Assembly (NCBI GenBank): GCA_052148775.1
Contig: JBKQHM010000628.1
Location: 1 to 9,050, forward strand
DNA: 9,050 nt
Reading direction: 5' to 3'
From: CAVZRC01 sp052148775
GTDB taxonomy: Bacteria > Planctomycetota > Planctomycetia > Isosphaerales > Isosphaeraceae
Shown here: positions 1 to 6,701 of the stretch, piece after piece
Layout: each line of letters begins with the position of its first letter
Position numbering within the stretch: position 1 is the first letter of the stretch
Made by a program: the position numbers and the translations under genes
Notes under the pieces: generated by a model
Database searches by the model: none
What the model was told of the DNA's origin: nothing
The model's input: the letters and a program-made list of their open reading frames with translations, nothing else

Positions 1-193
1 GATTCACCGCATAACCACTGGACGGCAACCAACTCATGATCGCCGAAGTGCTATTCATATAATGAGTTGCGTCACCAGCCCAGAACGCACCTTGTGGACA
101 AATGACTAAAGTTTCACAACCTCTGAGATCTTGTCCAGGTTGGTTCTCGCTCCCATCTCCCCATGAGGCTTTAAAGGCTCTTGGGACAGACTG
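1..193 (-). other. Unassigned low-GC block with a start-less minus-strand reading frame running off the left edge
   Basis: Reading the minus strand from about 193 down to 1, one frame stays open for some 64 codons after an in-frame TAA near 194-196. It encodes a peptide containing SWGDGSENQPG, GCETLVICPQGAFWAGDATHY and ends in the window with SSGYAVN. There is no plausible start codon before an ATG about 45 codons in, so it would be a 5'-truncated gene remnant rather than an intact gene. About 49% of the first 180 bases are G or C, and codon third positions are mixed, unlike the strongly GC-biased genes further right. The same stretch has short inverted repeats: 30-37 with 62-69 (8 bp), 68-72 with 85-89 (5 bp) and 95-101 with 131-137 (7 bp). 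An end of a mobile element, a structured RNA or a decayed gene are all possible. I do not recognise the peptide family. Confidence 0.25.
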
Positions 194-385
194 TTAGAGC
201 GGTCCACGTTGACGCTACACTCACCCCCATCCTGGCGGCCCAATGTGAGAAGGGTCGAGGCAGGATCGGCATCGCCTACCGGCGAAGGGCGTATGATCGG
301 TGGGAAGTGCGAGTGCTACGACTGCCCGGCCCCCGGAGCGGAACCCACCTCTTCTTGAGTCACTGCTGAGAGGATCGTGGACTGT

Positions 386-910
386 TCAGGTCAAGGGCGC
401 GGGGCCCAGGACGAGACGATCGAACTCCGGATTGCCGCGGAGTTGGTCGAAGTCCGACTCTTCGGCGATGCGGGGTCGCAGATCCGGATCGAGCTCCAAG
501 GCGGAACTGAGGGCATCGACGGCCTTGGCGGTGTTGCCGGCCAGACTCCAGTAGCACGCCAGGTTGTAGTGCAGCAAGGGTTCGTCCGCATGAGCGCCCA
601 AAGCGCGTTGGAGTGCGTCGATGGCCTGGGCGAGCCGATTGGTACGCTTGTAGCACCATCCTAGCGCGAGGGCCACTCTCAAATCGCCCGGTCGCAAGCT
701 CGCGGCGATCTCGAGCGGCTTGAGCGCCTCGCGATGTCGGTCCAGGCTTCGTAATGCCTCGCCGCGGAGTAAACTGGCCTCGAACGGCATCATCGACCAA
801 TCCGACCGGCTGTCGAGGATCTGGAGCGATCGCCGGGGGAGGTCAATCATCAAGTAGCCTTCGGCTTCGTCGAGCAGCCTCCGGACCTGGTCGCGACTGA
901 TCCGACTCAT
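386..910 (-). CDS. Small tetratricopeptide (TPR) repeat protein
   Basis: A 174-residue protein made almost entirely of helical TPR-type repeats, expected to act as a protein-interaction scaffold. No enzyme motif is visible. Three repeat units can be seen: about residues 44-73 (LLRGEALRSLDRHREALKPL), 77-110 (ALGWCYKRTNRLAQAIDALQ) and 112-143 (YNLACYWSLAGNTAKAVDAL followed by an ALELDPD turn). The C-terminal tail SDFDQLRGNPEFDRLV resembles the capping end often found after the last TPR. No signal peptide or membrane segment is seen, so it is probably cytoplasmic. The open frame extends to 979, but I chose the ATG at 910: it begins MSRISRDQVRRLLDEAE, and a GGGAG ribosome-binding site lies about 10 bases upstream. 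The extra 23 residues of the longer form are low-complexity Ala/Arg/Gly. The partner is unknown and the neighbours give no hint. Confidence 0.85.
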   Translation of the reverse strand: MSRISRDQVRRLLDEAEGYLMIDLPRRSLQILDSRSDWSMMPFEASLLRGEALRSLDRHREALKPLEIAASLRPGDLRVALALGWCYKRTNRLAQAIDALQRALGAHADEPLLHYNLACYWSLAGNTAKAVDALSSALELDPDLRPRIAEESDFDQLRGNPEFDRLVLGPAPLT

Positions 911-1181
911 CGGCGAGCGGTCTCCCAGAAGGCCGGCGCCTCGGGCCGATCGGGCCGGTGGGAACGCACCGAATGCCACCCCGGAGTACGACGGGTGCGG
1001 TGCCTGGACCGCCGCCGGACCGACCGCACGGCGCGAACAATGACGGACCTTTTCTTCAGTTTATCTCAAGAACCGCCTCGCGAAAAGAGTGCGCTCCGGA
1101 TGCCGAATCACTCCGACCAGCGCCCGCCGAAGCGGCCGCGATGAGCCGCCGCCATGTCACGCGGGGTCATTATCGCCCGCG

Positions 1182-2366
1182 TCAAATCACATGGTTGGCG
1201 CCGCGGTCGCCTCCGTTGCGAACGAAGGTCATGGTCTGTCCGAGGATGATGCCTTCCTTGCGAGTCAACTCGTGCTCGGTGGCGATCAGGTCGGGGATAT
1301 GCAGCCCAGCATCCGAGCGATTGGCCAGTGCCAGGGCTCGCGCCTCGATCCCATCGCGATTCTGAAGTCCCTCGAGCCATCGGTTGGGGATGGCCTCGGC
1401 ACCATAGTAGGCACCGGCCATGGCGCCGAGGATCGCACCGGCGGTATCGGCGTCACCGCCGAGATTGACCACATCCGACACGGCTTCTTCGAAGCTGTCC
1501 GTCGTCAGCAGGAGATACAGGCAGGTCGGGATGCATGCCGGTGGAAAGCCTTGGGTCGGGCCCTTGCATGCGGGCTCGGCGCCGTGCCGGTTGGCCTCAT
1601 CGACCAGGGCCGAGAGTGCACGATCTCGGGGCGATTCAAGCAGGGACTCGACGTGTGCGATCGCCTTCGACAGGCTTCGTGCGTGATGGTCGAGGCCGAC
1701 CACGAGGTCACCGTACTCCGAGACGATGCGTTTCTCGTCCTTGACGAGGTCCGAAGCGATCCAGAGCATCAGACTGGGGTCGCGCGGTTCACCGTCCGCG
1801 AGGCGACGGATCGCGTGGGAAACGGCCAGGGCACCGCCCAGGCTGCGGATGTCGCGATGGGTCATCAGGCTGGCGGCCATCACCGAGTCGAACAGGGGTT
1901 CTAACTCGCCGCCGAAGAAGAGCGGGACCGGTGCGATCCGCATGGCCGCGCCGATGCCGGCGGTCGTCTGGCCGGACAGTCGCGGAGGCACCCCACGCTC
2001 CAGAGCGGCGAGCACCTGGCGAAAACTCCGGCCGATACCCCGGTGGGCGCCGACGAACGCCCCCTTCGGCGTCGCCAGGCCGATGTAGAGATCGGCCAGC
2101 CGGTCTTGATCCACTCGCTGATGATGGATCAGGACGTCACATAGTGCCAGGGCCTGCTGGGTGTCGTCGGAATAGAGCCCGCGCAACCGCCAGCGATAGG
2201 GTTTCCGCTTCCACGCCTGGACTCCATCGACATAGTTTTGGACCCGACCGTAGTGCGATTTGATTTGCTGGAAGCTCAGGCCCTCCAGGGGAGCGCCCAG
2301 GGCGTCTCCCACGGCTAAGCCCAGCAAGCACCCTCGAACACGATCAACTCGAGACAGATGGGGCAT
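1182..2366 (-). CDS. ADP-ribosylglycohydrolase (ADP-ribosyl-acceptor hydrolase) family protein
   Basis: A 394-residue member of the ARH/DraG fold family, which are Mg2+-dependent enzymes that cleave ADP-ribose from modified proteins or small molecules. The N-terminus has the family opening RVRGCLLGLAVGDALGAPLE (residues 10-29). The metal-binding SDDT lies at 66-69, THRD at 169-172 followed by the GGALAVSHAI helix, and the second metal site GGDADT at 303-308 followed by AGAILGAMAGAYYG. All key acidic residues are therefore present and the enzyme should be active. Start 2366 is preferred over the longer frame (to 2525) because the fold begins immediately, and a GAGGAG ribosome-binding site sits about 10 bases upstream. 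The residues after about 370 look like a non-conserved tail. No ADP-ribosyltransferase partner or nitrogenase gene lies nearby, so the substrate cannot be deduced. The family call is firm; a DraG-specific function is not. Confidence 0.93.
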   Translation of the reverse strand: MPHLSRVDRVRGCLLGLAVGDALGAPLEGLSFQQIKSHYGRVQNYVDGVQAWKRKPYRWRLRGLYSDDTQQALALCDVLIHHQRVDQDRLADLYIGLATPKGAFVGAHRGIGRSFRQVLAALERGVPPRLSGQTTAGIGAAMRIAPVPLFFGGELEPLFDSVMAASLMTHRDIRSLGGALAVSHAIRRLADGEPRDPSLMLWIASDLVKDEKRIVSEYGDLVVGLDHHARSLSKAIAHVESLLESPRDRALSALVDEANRHGAEPACKGPTQGFPPACIPTCLYLLLTTDSFEEAVSDVVNLGGDADTAGAILGAMAGAYYGAEAIPNRWLEGLQNRDGIEARALALANRSDAGLHIPDLIATEHELTRKEGIILGQTMTFVRNGGDRGANHVI

Positions 2367-2442
2367 CGTGGCAGTGCTCCTCGGATGCCAAATCGCACTC
2401 CCGGATTCCCGGGGGCGACTTCGACTCAGCCAAACGAACCGA

Positions 2443-2471
2443 AAGATAACCGCCGGGTCGGACCACGCCAA
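2443..2471 (-). promoter_or_regulatory. Possible sigma70-like promoter of the ADP-ribosylglycohydrolase gene
   Basis: On the minus strand, TTGGCG (2466-2471) is followed after 17 bases by TATCTT (2443-2448). Each hexamer matches the sigma70 consensus at 4 of 6 positions. Transcription would begin near 2436 and give a leader of about 70 bases before the ATG at 2366. The match is modest and such pairs arise by chance. Confidence 0.25.
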
Positions 2472-2511
2472 TCGAAATCTGTCTTCCGACCCGACAATCG
2501 ACCATTCACGA

Positions 2512-2533
2512 CGCCGGTATGGCACTACCGGCG
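2512..2533. repeat. 8-bp perfect inverted repeat (hairpin)
   Basis: CGCCGGTA (2512-2519) and TACCGGCG (2526-2533) are perfect complements around a 6-base loop. On neither strand is it followed directly by a T run, so it is not a classical intrinsic terminator. It lies about 40 bp upstream of the candidate promoter of the glycohydrolase gene, so it could be an operator-like site. Confidence 0.35.
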
Positions 2534-2576
2534 CGTGATCCTGCCATCACTTAGGATCGCCGCTAACCCCACATAA

Positions 2577-2603
2577 TTTTTTTGTTTCCTTCATGATTTT
2601 TTT
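2577..2603. promoter_or_regulatory. Phased A/T tracts (possible bent DNA or UP-like element)
   Basis: Two runs of seven T on the plus strand (2577-2583 and 2597-2603) begin exactly 20 bp apart, close to two helical turns, in an otherwise GC-rich region. Phased A-tracts bend DNA, and this is the most AT-rich spot I noticed in the window. It lies about 210 bp upstream of the glycohydrolase start and about 370 bp downstream of the DUF2617 stop. Any regulatory role is inference. Confidence 0.3.
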
Positions 2604-2973
2604 CCCAGACCAGACCCGAACGCGTCATGAGCCAATCTCTCGAAGCTCTCTTGATATCCGTCTGAACAGACCCAACGGATTCCACCCGCCGGTCGGCCGC
2701 TCCCGCCCGGTCTTCTCGCTCGCCAGGCAGGATCCTGCAACGCACCGCAGTTGCCCGGCGCGACGAAGGGATTATCGACGCGCCGTGTGGCCGTTTCCCA
2801 ATTTCGGCAGGCCGAATCGAACCGGTCCAATCTCAGAGTTCGTCCAACCGTGTGGACCGCTACGAAGAGACGACTCGCGCCGTTTTTCGGTGCAGACATC
2901 CTACCGGCTTCTCCCTCGATGGGAACATGGCACCGGTCGACCAGCGACCGGGGCTTCCGGGGCCATCGACGCC

Positions 2974-3537
2974 TCACCGCTTCGAGAGCGAGCAATTCGG
3001 CTCGAAAAGCGACTGGGTCCGGACGATCGCGCGCTCGTCGGGAAACGTGTGAAACGCCTGGATCGCAAGGCCACTAGCTCGTACATCGAGGTGGATGTGA
3101 CTGATCGGCGGCGGGGCCAGGCGGTTGGAGGAGTGGAAGCGGTGGAGGAGGGCATCGCGGGAGGTATCGAGGCTCATTTCCTCGCAGAGGTGGCGGAAGA
3201 TCTCGGGGTCGACTCGCTCGACCTCCAGGCAACTCTGGTATTCGATCAGGCCCCCGGGGCGCAAGTGAGTCGACCGTTCCTGACGAAGGTGGGAGTGGAA
3301 GAGTCGCCCGGATTCAGGCAGGGCCGTTTCGGGACCCGACAGGATCTCGGCGAGGCAAATCGATCCCGAGCGGAAGAGGAAGGCATGTCCGCCCTCGATG
3401 ATCCGGAGGTCGGCGTCCCAGCCTTGTCGCTCGACGCGACGGAAGATCCTTGTGGCGAACCATTCGGGATGCAGGGAACGATGAAACACCTGGAAGGAGA
3501 GGTCGGCCACGCGCAATCGCCCGAAACTCACACCCAT
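2974..3537 (-). CDS. DUF2617-like conserved protein of unknown function
   Basis: A 187-residue soluble protein that I assign from memory to DUF2617, a family of unknown function seen mainly in actinobacteria and planctomycetes. Supporting features are the N-terminus MGVSFGRLRVADLSFQVFHR, a central SGRLFHSHLRQERSTHLRP stretch followed by LIEYQSCLEVERVDPEIF, and the C-terminal signature SGLAIQAFHTFPDERAIVRT (about residues 160-179), which resembles the family's conserved WHTFP-type ending. Length fits the family. There is no signal peptide, membrane segment or recognisable catalytic motif. The ATG at 3537 has an AAGGA about 11 bases upstream and matches the expected family N-terminus. The gene is divergent from the methyltransferase and separated from the next minus gene by about 600 bp, so it is probably its own unit. 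Function is unknown; the family name is moderately sure. Confidence 0.78.
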   Translation of the reverse strand: MGVSFGRLRVADLSFQVFHRSLHPEWFATRIFRRVERQGWDADLRIIEGGHAFLFRSGSICLAEILSGPETALPESGRLFHSHLRQERSTHLRPGGLIEYQSCLEVERVDPEIFRHLCEEMSLDTSRDALLHRFHSSNRLAPPPISHIHLDVRASGLAIQAFHTFPDERAIVRTQSLFEPNCSLSKR

Positions 3538-3983
3538 GTTCCCACAAGTCCTTTCCGTCTAGTGCCCAACTACCGATCCACGAGCAATCCCCACCCCGGC
3601 CGAATTCAGCTAACCCGCGATCCCCTGACCAAGCGCTGCCACTCTCATTCTACGATGCCCAGGGCCACGGCGTAAGTCGATCCGATGCCGTCGAAGTCGA
3701 TCGGCCGTAATCCATCCCGCTGCATAGGATAAGGGCGTGGATCAGCTATCCCCGGTAAATCTCCAGGAGGCTGTGATCATCGAGGCATCGTCTCAACGCC
3801 GCGGATCCCGTCGAAGAGCCTGGCTTGACCGCGAGCTGGGAGGCCCGTAAACTCCTCGACGCGACGACTCATCGCCTGCCATTCCACGGTGGGGCATCCG
3901 AAACGCCAACTCCCGTCTCTCATCATCTCGCCTCGAACCGATCGTGGTGCGCGCGGCGATATCGAATTACCAGGGAAATTGCC
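3538..3983. other. 446-bp divergent intergenic region
   Basis: This lies between the divergently oriented DUF2617-like and methyltransferase genes, so it should carry promoters in both directions. I see a reasonable plus-strand promoter at 3825-3853 but no clear one for the minus gene. A short direct repeat AAGTCGATC occurs twice (around 3674 and 3691). No frame here looks like a gene. Confidence 0.6.
3825..3853 (+). promoter_or_regulatory. Candidate sigma70-like promoter for the plus-strand gene set
   Basis: TTGACC (3825-3830, 5 of 6 to the -35 consensus) is followed after exactly 17 bases by TAAACT (3848-3853, 4 of 6 to the -10 consensus). Transcription would start near 3860, leaving a leader of about 120 bases before the methyltransferase ATG at 3984. 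This reading also argues against using the TTG at 3825 as a translation start. Confidence 0.4.
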
Positions 3984-4724
3984 ATGGATTTGATCGTTCG
4001 CTCGCATCCCCATCCCCCCCTACCCTCACGCGTCTGGAGGACCTGGCGGACTCGCGGGCTCGAATACACCTGGCACAAACTGCTCCGGCGGAGCCTCGGC
4101 CACTGGCCCGAATGGAAACGCCGATGGTTATACGCCGATCCCCGCCGCTACTGGACACTTCGCGGGGGCGACGATTATTTTCGGGAACAGGAAGGCCAGG
4201 CGGCAAGGACTCACCGTGCCGAGTGGATCGCCGAACGATTGGCCGCCTATCAGCCGCGGTCGATCCTGGAGGTCGGCTGCGGATACGGCAAGCTCCTCCA
4301 CGAGATCCGCAGGCGCGTGGACGTCCCCCTGCTGGGAATCGATTTCAGCCCTACCCAGTTGCTGCAAGCCCGTGATTATCTCGGCCACGTCGCCGGAGTC
4401 GGCCTGTTCCTCGGCAGCGGAGAACACCTCCCCTTCCCGGATCAGTCCATCGACATGGTCGTGACCTCCGCGGTGATCCTGCACAATCCGCCCCCGGCCG
4501 CCGAGCGCATGCGACGGGAGATCCTCCGCGTGGCCAGGCGGTTCGCGGCACACAACGAGGAGACCAGTTCTAGCTACAACCGCTATGGCTACGATACCGC
4601 CTCCTGGTACCGCGATCGCGGCATCGCCCTGGCCGAGTTGCAGCCGATCCCGATGGACCCCGATCCCCAGACCTCGCAGTTTTGCGTGGCACTGGTTGGT
4701 CATGAGTCATTGGTCATTGGCTAG
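3984..4724 (+). CDS. Class I SAM-dependent methyltransferase
   Basis: A 246-residue protein with a Rossmann-type methyltransferase core that transfers a methyl group from S-adenosylmethionine. Motif I is ILEVGCGYGKL (about 94-104). The acidic residue ending beta-2 is D120 in LLGIDFSP. A GEHLPFPDQSIDMVV stretch (146-160) and TSAVILHNP (161-169) form motifs II/III of the Methyltransf_11/25 type. The first 80 residues are basic and Trp/Tyr-rich (YTWHKLLRRSLGHWPEWKRR) and could contact membrane or substrate. I chose ATG 3984, which has AGGGA about 8 bases upstream; the longer form from a TTG at 3825 adds unconserved sequence and runs over a likely -35 box. The last residues (about GHESLVIG) and the stop codon are encoded by a heptamer repeat, so the natural C-terminus may have been replaced. 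Substrate unknown; the downstream envelope genes suggest a sugar, lipid or polyol acceptor. Confidence 0.88.
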   Translation: MDLIVRSHPHPPLPSRVWRTWRTRGLEYTWHKLLRRSLGHWPEWKRRWLYADPRRYWTLRGGDDYFREQEGQAARTHRAEWIAERLAAYQPRSILEVGCGYGKLLHEIRRRVDVPLLGIDFSPTQLLQARDYLGHVAGVGLFLGSGEHLPFPDQSIDMVVTSAVILHNPPPAAERMRREILRVARRFAAHNEETSSSYNRYGYDTASWYRDRGIALAELQPIPMDPDPQTSQFCVALVGHESLVIG

Positions 4725-4828
4725 TGAGGATCATCGGACGCCGCGCGGTGGTCGTGCAAGCATTCCTCTTTGACCAATGACTGAAGACCTATGACCAATG
4801 ACGAACCGGGTTTCTGACTCATGACCGA
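4696..4828. repeat. Inverted tandem heptamer array (TGACCAA-type)
   Basis: On the minus strand, 4716-4696 reads as three contiguous heptamers TGACCAA, TGACTCA, TGACCAA, and 4723-4717 is a degenerate fourth (TAGCCAA). On the plus strand, 4771-4805 reads as five contiguous heptamers TGACCAA, TGACTGA, AGACCTA, TGACCAA, TGACGAA. After a 9-base break come TGACTCA (4815-4821) and TGACCGA (4822-4828). The two arrays are inverted around a core of roughly 47 bp (4724-4770), whose ends contain a further 5-bp complement (GAGGA 4726-4730 with TCCTC 4764-4768). Arms such as 4698-4708 and 4816-4826 are perfect 11-bp complements, and 4707-4718 pairs with 4791-4802 over 12 bp. It resembles the heptanucleotide short tandem repeats (STRR) known in cyanobacteria, or a small palindromic intergenic element. 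Confidence 0.85.
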
Positions 4829-6701
4829 CCTGCTTTTCACCGGCTTCCTGGCACTGATCGGCCTTGGGACCGGGAAACGAATCCTGGACCGATTCGGTCA
4901 GGCGCCGGAACATCCGTTCGACGCAACCGCGCTGGCACTGCCGCTGGGCATGGGCGTGATGGCACTGGGCACGCTCGCACTCGGAGGGTTGGGCTGGCTG
5001 AACCGACTCGGTCTCTCGGTGCTGCTGGCCCTGTTGATGGAATTGGGCCTGTTCCCCGCCGTGCGGCTCCTCAGGGAACTGGGGCGCCAGGGCCGAGACC
5101 CGGATCCTTCGAAATCGTCCATGGTCATGGCCTCCTGCCTGGGCGTGGCCTTGCTGGGAACGGGACTGGTCGCGGTCGGGCCGGTGACCGATGGCGACGC
5201 CCTGTGCTACCACCTCCAGGTGCCCAAGACGTTCCTGATGCACGGGTCGCTGGGATTCGACCCCGACCTCCACGAGACGGTCTACCCCCTGGTGACTGAA
5301 TTGATCTACCTGCCGGCCCTGGAGTTCCGCGGGCCCGGAGCGTGCCGGTGGATTCAGTGGGTGCTGGGCCTGGTCCTGTTCGCCAACGTGACGGCGCTGG
5401 CACGCCCGAGCCTCGGCCGACGGGCATGGTGGGCCGGGACGATCATGATGCTGACGCCAGCGATCTCCAACGGGATGTCCGCCCCGCTCAACGACGTGGC
5501 GCTCGCCGCATTCGGGACGGCCGCGATCTACGCCTGGACGCGGATGCTCGACCGGCCGAGCTTCGCCTCGGCGGCGCTGGCCGGGGTGTATGCCGGGCTG
5601 GCGATCGGCGTGAAATACCCGGCGCTGGTTCTCTTCGCAATGCTGACAGCCGGGACGGCGTTCCGGAGTCTCGGGCGTTCATCAAGGGACGTCGCACGGC
5701 CGGATAGATCCTGGCTCGCGATGGCGGCCATGTATATCGCTGCAACACTCCTCATCGGCGGGTGGTGGTATTTGCGTGCGTATCTTCACACGGGGAATCC
5801 GGTGTATCCCTTCTTCCGCCACGCGTTCGGCGGGGCCGGGCTGGATGAGGTGCTCGACCCGATCAAGCGTCCGATGGCGGTCACCCCCTGGAACCTGCTC
5901 CTCTCCCTGATCCCGCTCACGCTCCAGCCGGATCGCTTCGATAGCTTCTCCCACCAGTTCGGTCCGACCTTCCTGCTGTTCCTCCCGGCCGCCTTGCTGA
6001 CGCGACCGCCCCGTCGCGTGATCGGCCTGGCCGCGCTCGGGTACCTCTTCCTGATGATCTGCCTGACCCAGCGGCAGAGCATGCGGTTCGTGCTGATCGG
6101 GCTGGGGCCAATGGCGATCGCGATCGCCTATGGTGCCTCGATCTGGTGCGATCGGACGACGCTACCCGCGCGGGTGATGGTGTCGGTCCTGCTGGCGGCC
6201 CTGGGAGTGGAGGCGGCCTGGGCCGTCGCGCGGAGCCGGCACGTGATCGGAGTGGTGACGGGGCGGGAGTCGGCCGAAGCATTGCTGGCACGGCGGGAGC
6301 CGACCTATCTTGTGGGTCGATGGGCCGGCCAGAACCTGCCCGCGTCGGCGAGACTGATCGGCCAGGACCATCGGGGCTTCTACATCCCTCGCCCGTACAC
6401 AATGGAGCTGGCCCACCGTCGCCGGACCGGGCTGGGCCGTCGCGGCGAGTCACCCGAGGAGATCGTCGCGCGGCTCTGCGAATCGGGCTTCACGCACATG
6501 ATGCTCTGCCCGCCCGTGCCCGAGACGGCCGTCGAGTTCGACCCGACCCTGGGACGGCTCCTGGCCCCCTGGCTGGCCGTCCGGACCCCGATCTATCATG
6601 AGGACCTGACCGACAGCGACGGGGTCCTCCGTCGCTATGCCATCTACGAGTTGTCGTCCGATCGGTTGGCGTCGCGACCCAGGGAAGGCCCCCGACGATG
6701 A
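4821..6701 (+). CDS. Polytopic membrane protein, GT-C type glycosyltransferase-like
   Basis: A 626-residue integral membrane protein with roughly ten hydrophobic segments (for example 3-17, 35-57, 64-83, 105-121, 178-194, 203-213, 225-240, 252-279, 299-316, 383-393, 401-416, 423-441, 451-470) and a soluble C-terminal part from about 480. GT-C enzymes move sugars from lipid-phosphate donors on the outer face of the membrane. Family-style marks are the first outer-loop acidic motif GDALCYHLQVPK (125-136), P156 and E160 in the following loop, GWWYLRAYLHTGNPVYPFF (about 314-332), and an arginine-containing RQSMRFVLIGLGP before late membrane segments. Donor and acceptor are unknown. The ATG at 4821 lies inside the heptamer repeat and has no convincing Shine-Dalgarno sequence; the next Met is at residue 44, after a membrane segment. 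The stop overlaps the next gene by ATGA, implying translational coupling. Confidence 0.82.
   Translation: MTDLLFTGFLALIGLGTGKRILDRFGQAPEHPFDATALALPLGMGVMALGTLALGGLGWLNRLGLSVLLALLMELGLFPAVRLLRELGRQGRDPDPSKSSMVMASCLGVALLGTGLVAVGPVTDGDALCYHLQVPKTFLMHGSLGFDPDLHETVYPLVTELIYLPALEFRGPGACRWIQWVLGLVLFANVTALARPSLGRRAWWAGTIMMLTPAISNGMSAPLNDVALAAFGTAAIYAWTRMLDRPSFASAALAGVYAGLAIGVKYPALVLFAMLTAGTAFRSLGRSSRDVARPDRSWLAMAAMYIAATLLIGGWWYLRAYLHTGNPVYPFFRHAFGGAGLDEVLDPIKRPMAVTPWNLLLSLIPLTLQPDRFDSFSHQFGPTFLLFLPAALLTRPPRRVIGLAALGYLFLMICLTQRQSMRFVLIGLGPMAIAIAYGASIWCDRTTLPARVMVSVLLAALGVEAAWAVARSRHVIGVVTGRESAEALLARREPTYLVGRWAGQNLPASARLIGQDHRGFYIPRPYTMELAHRRRTGLGRRGESPEEIVARLCESGFTHMMLCPPVPETAVEFDPTLGRLLAPWLAVRTPIYHEDLTDSDGVLRRYAIYELSSDRLASRPREGPRR

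Larger units (their letters stand above)
2367..2973. other. 607-bp intergenic region between the ADP-ribosylglycohydrolase and DUF2617 genes
   Basis: I see no convincing gene here. The frames that cross it (for example a 360-codon plus frame from 2593 and a 134-codon minus frame from 2995) are Arg/Pro/Ser-rich and match no family I know. It holds the leader and a possible promoter of the glycohydrolase gene, an 8-bp hairpin at 2512-2533, and two 7-base T tracts at 2577-2583 and 2597-2603. These are described separately. Confidence 0.6.

Noticed and set aside
1089..1904. 271-codon plus-strand frame opposite the ADP-ribosylglycohydrolase
   Set aside because: The minus frame carries all the metal-binding motifs of a known family; this one is its antisense shadow.
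2512..2533. Hairpin as a rho-independent terminator
   Set aside because: No T run follows closely on either strand, and no gene ends just before it in either direction.
2593..3675. 360-codon open frame on the plus strand
   Set aside because: It runs antisense to the DUF2617-like gene and through non-coding DNA. Its product is Arg/Pro/Ser-rich, matches no family I know, and has no ribosome-binding site. GC-rich DNA commonly leaves such frames open.
3773..3850. 25-codon mini-gene beginning at a GTG just after a perfect AGGAGG
   Set aside because: The spacing of 2 bases is too short for normal initiation, and the product is short, basic and without a motif.
3825..3983. N-terminal extension of the methyltransferase from a TTG start
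   Set aside because: The extension has no recognisable fold or ribosome-binding site, and the TTG is part of a likely -35 box. ATG 3984 has a reasonable Shine-Dalgarno sequence.
4014..4020. Run of seven C near the methyltransferase N-terminus as a phase-variation tract
   Set aside because: Seven bases is short for slippage-based switching and the tract is explained by His/Pro codons in GC-rich coding DNA.
4724..4770. Heptamer arrays as a CRISPR array
   Set aside because: The repeats are 7 bp, contiguous and inverted, with one core only; there are no regular spacers and no cas genes.
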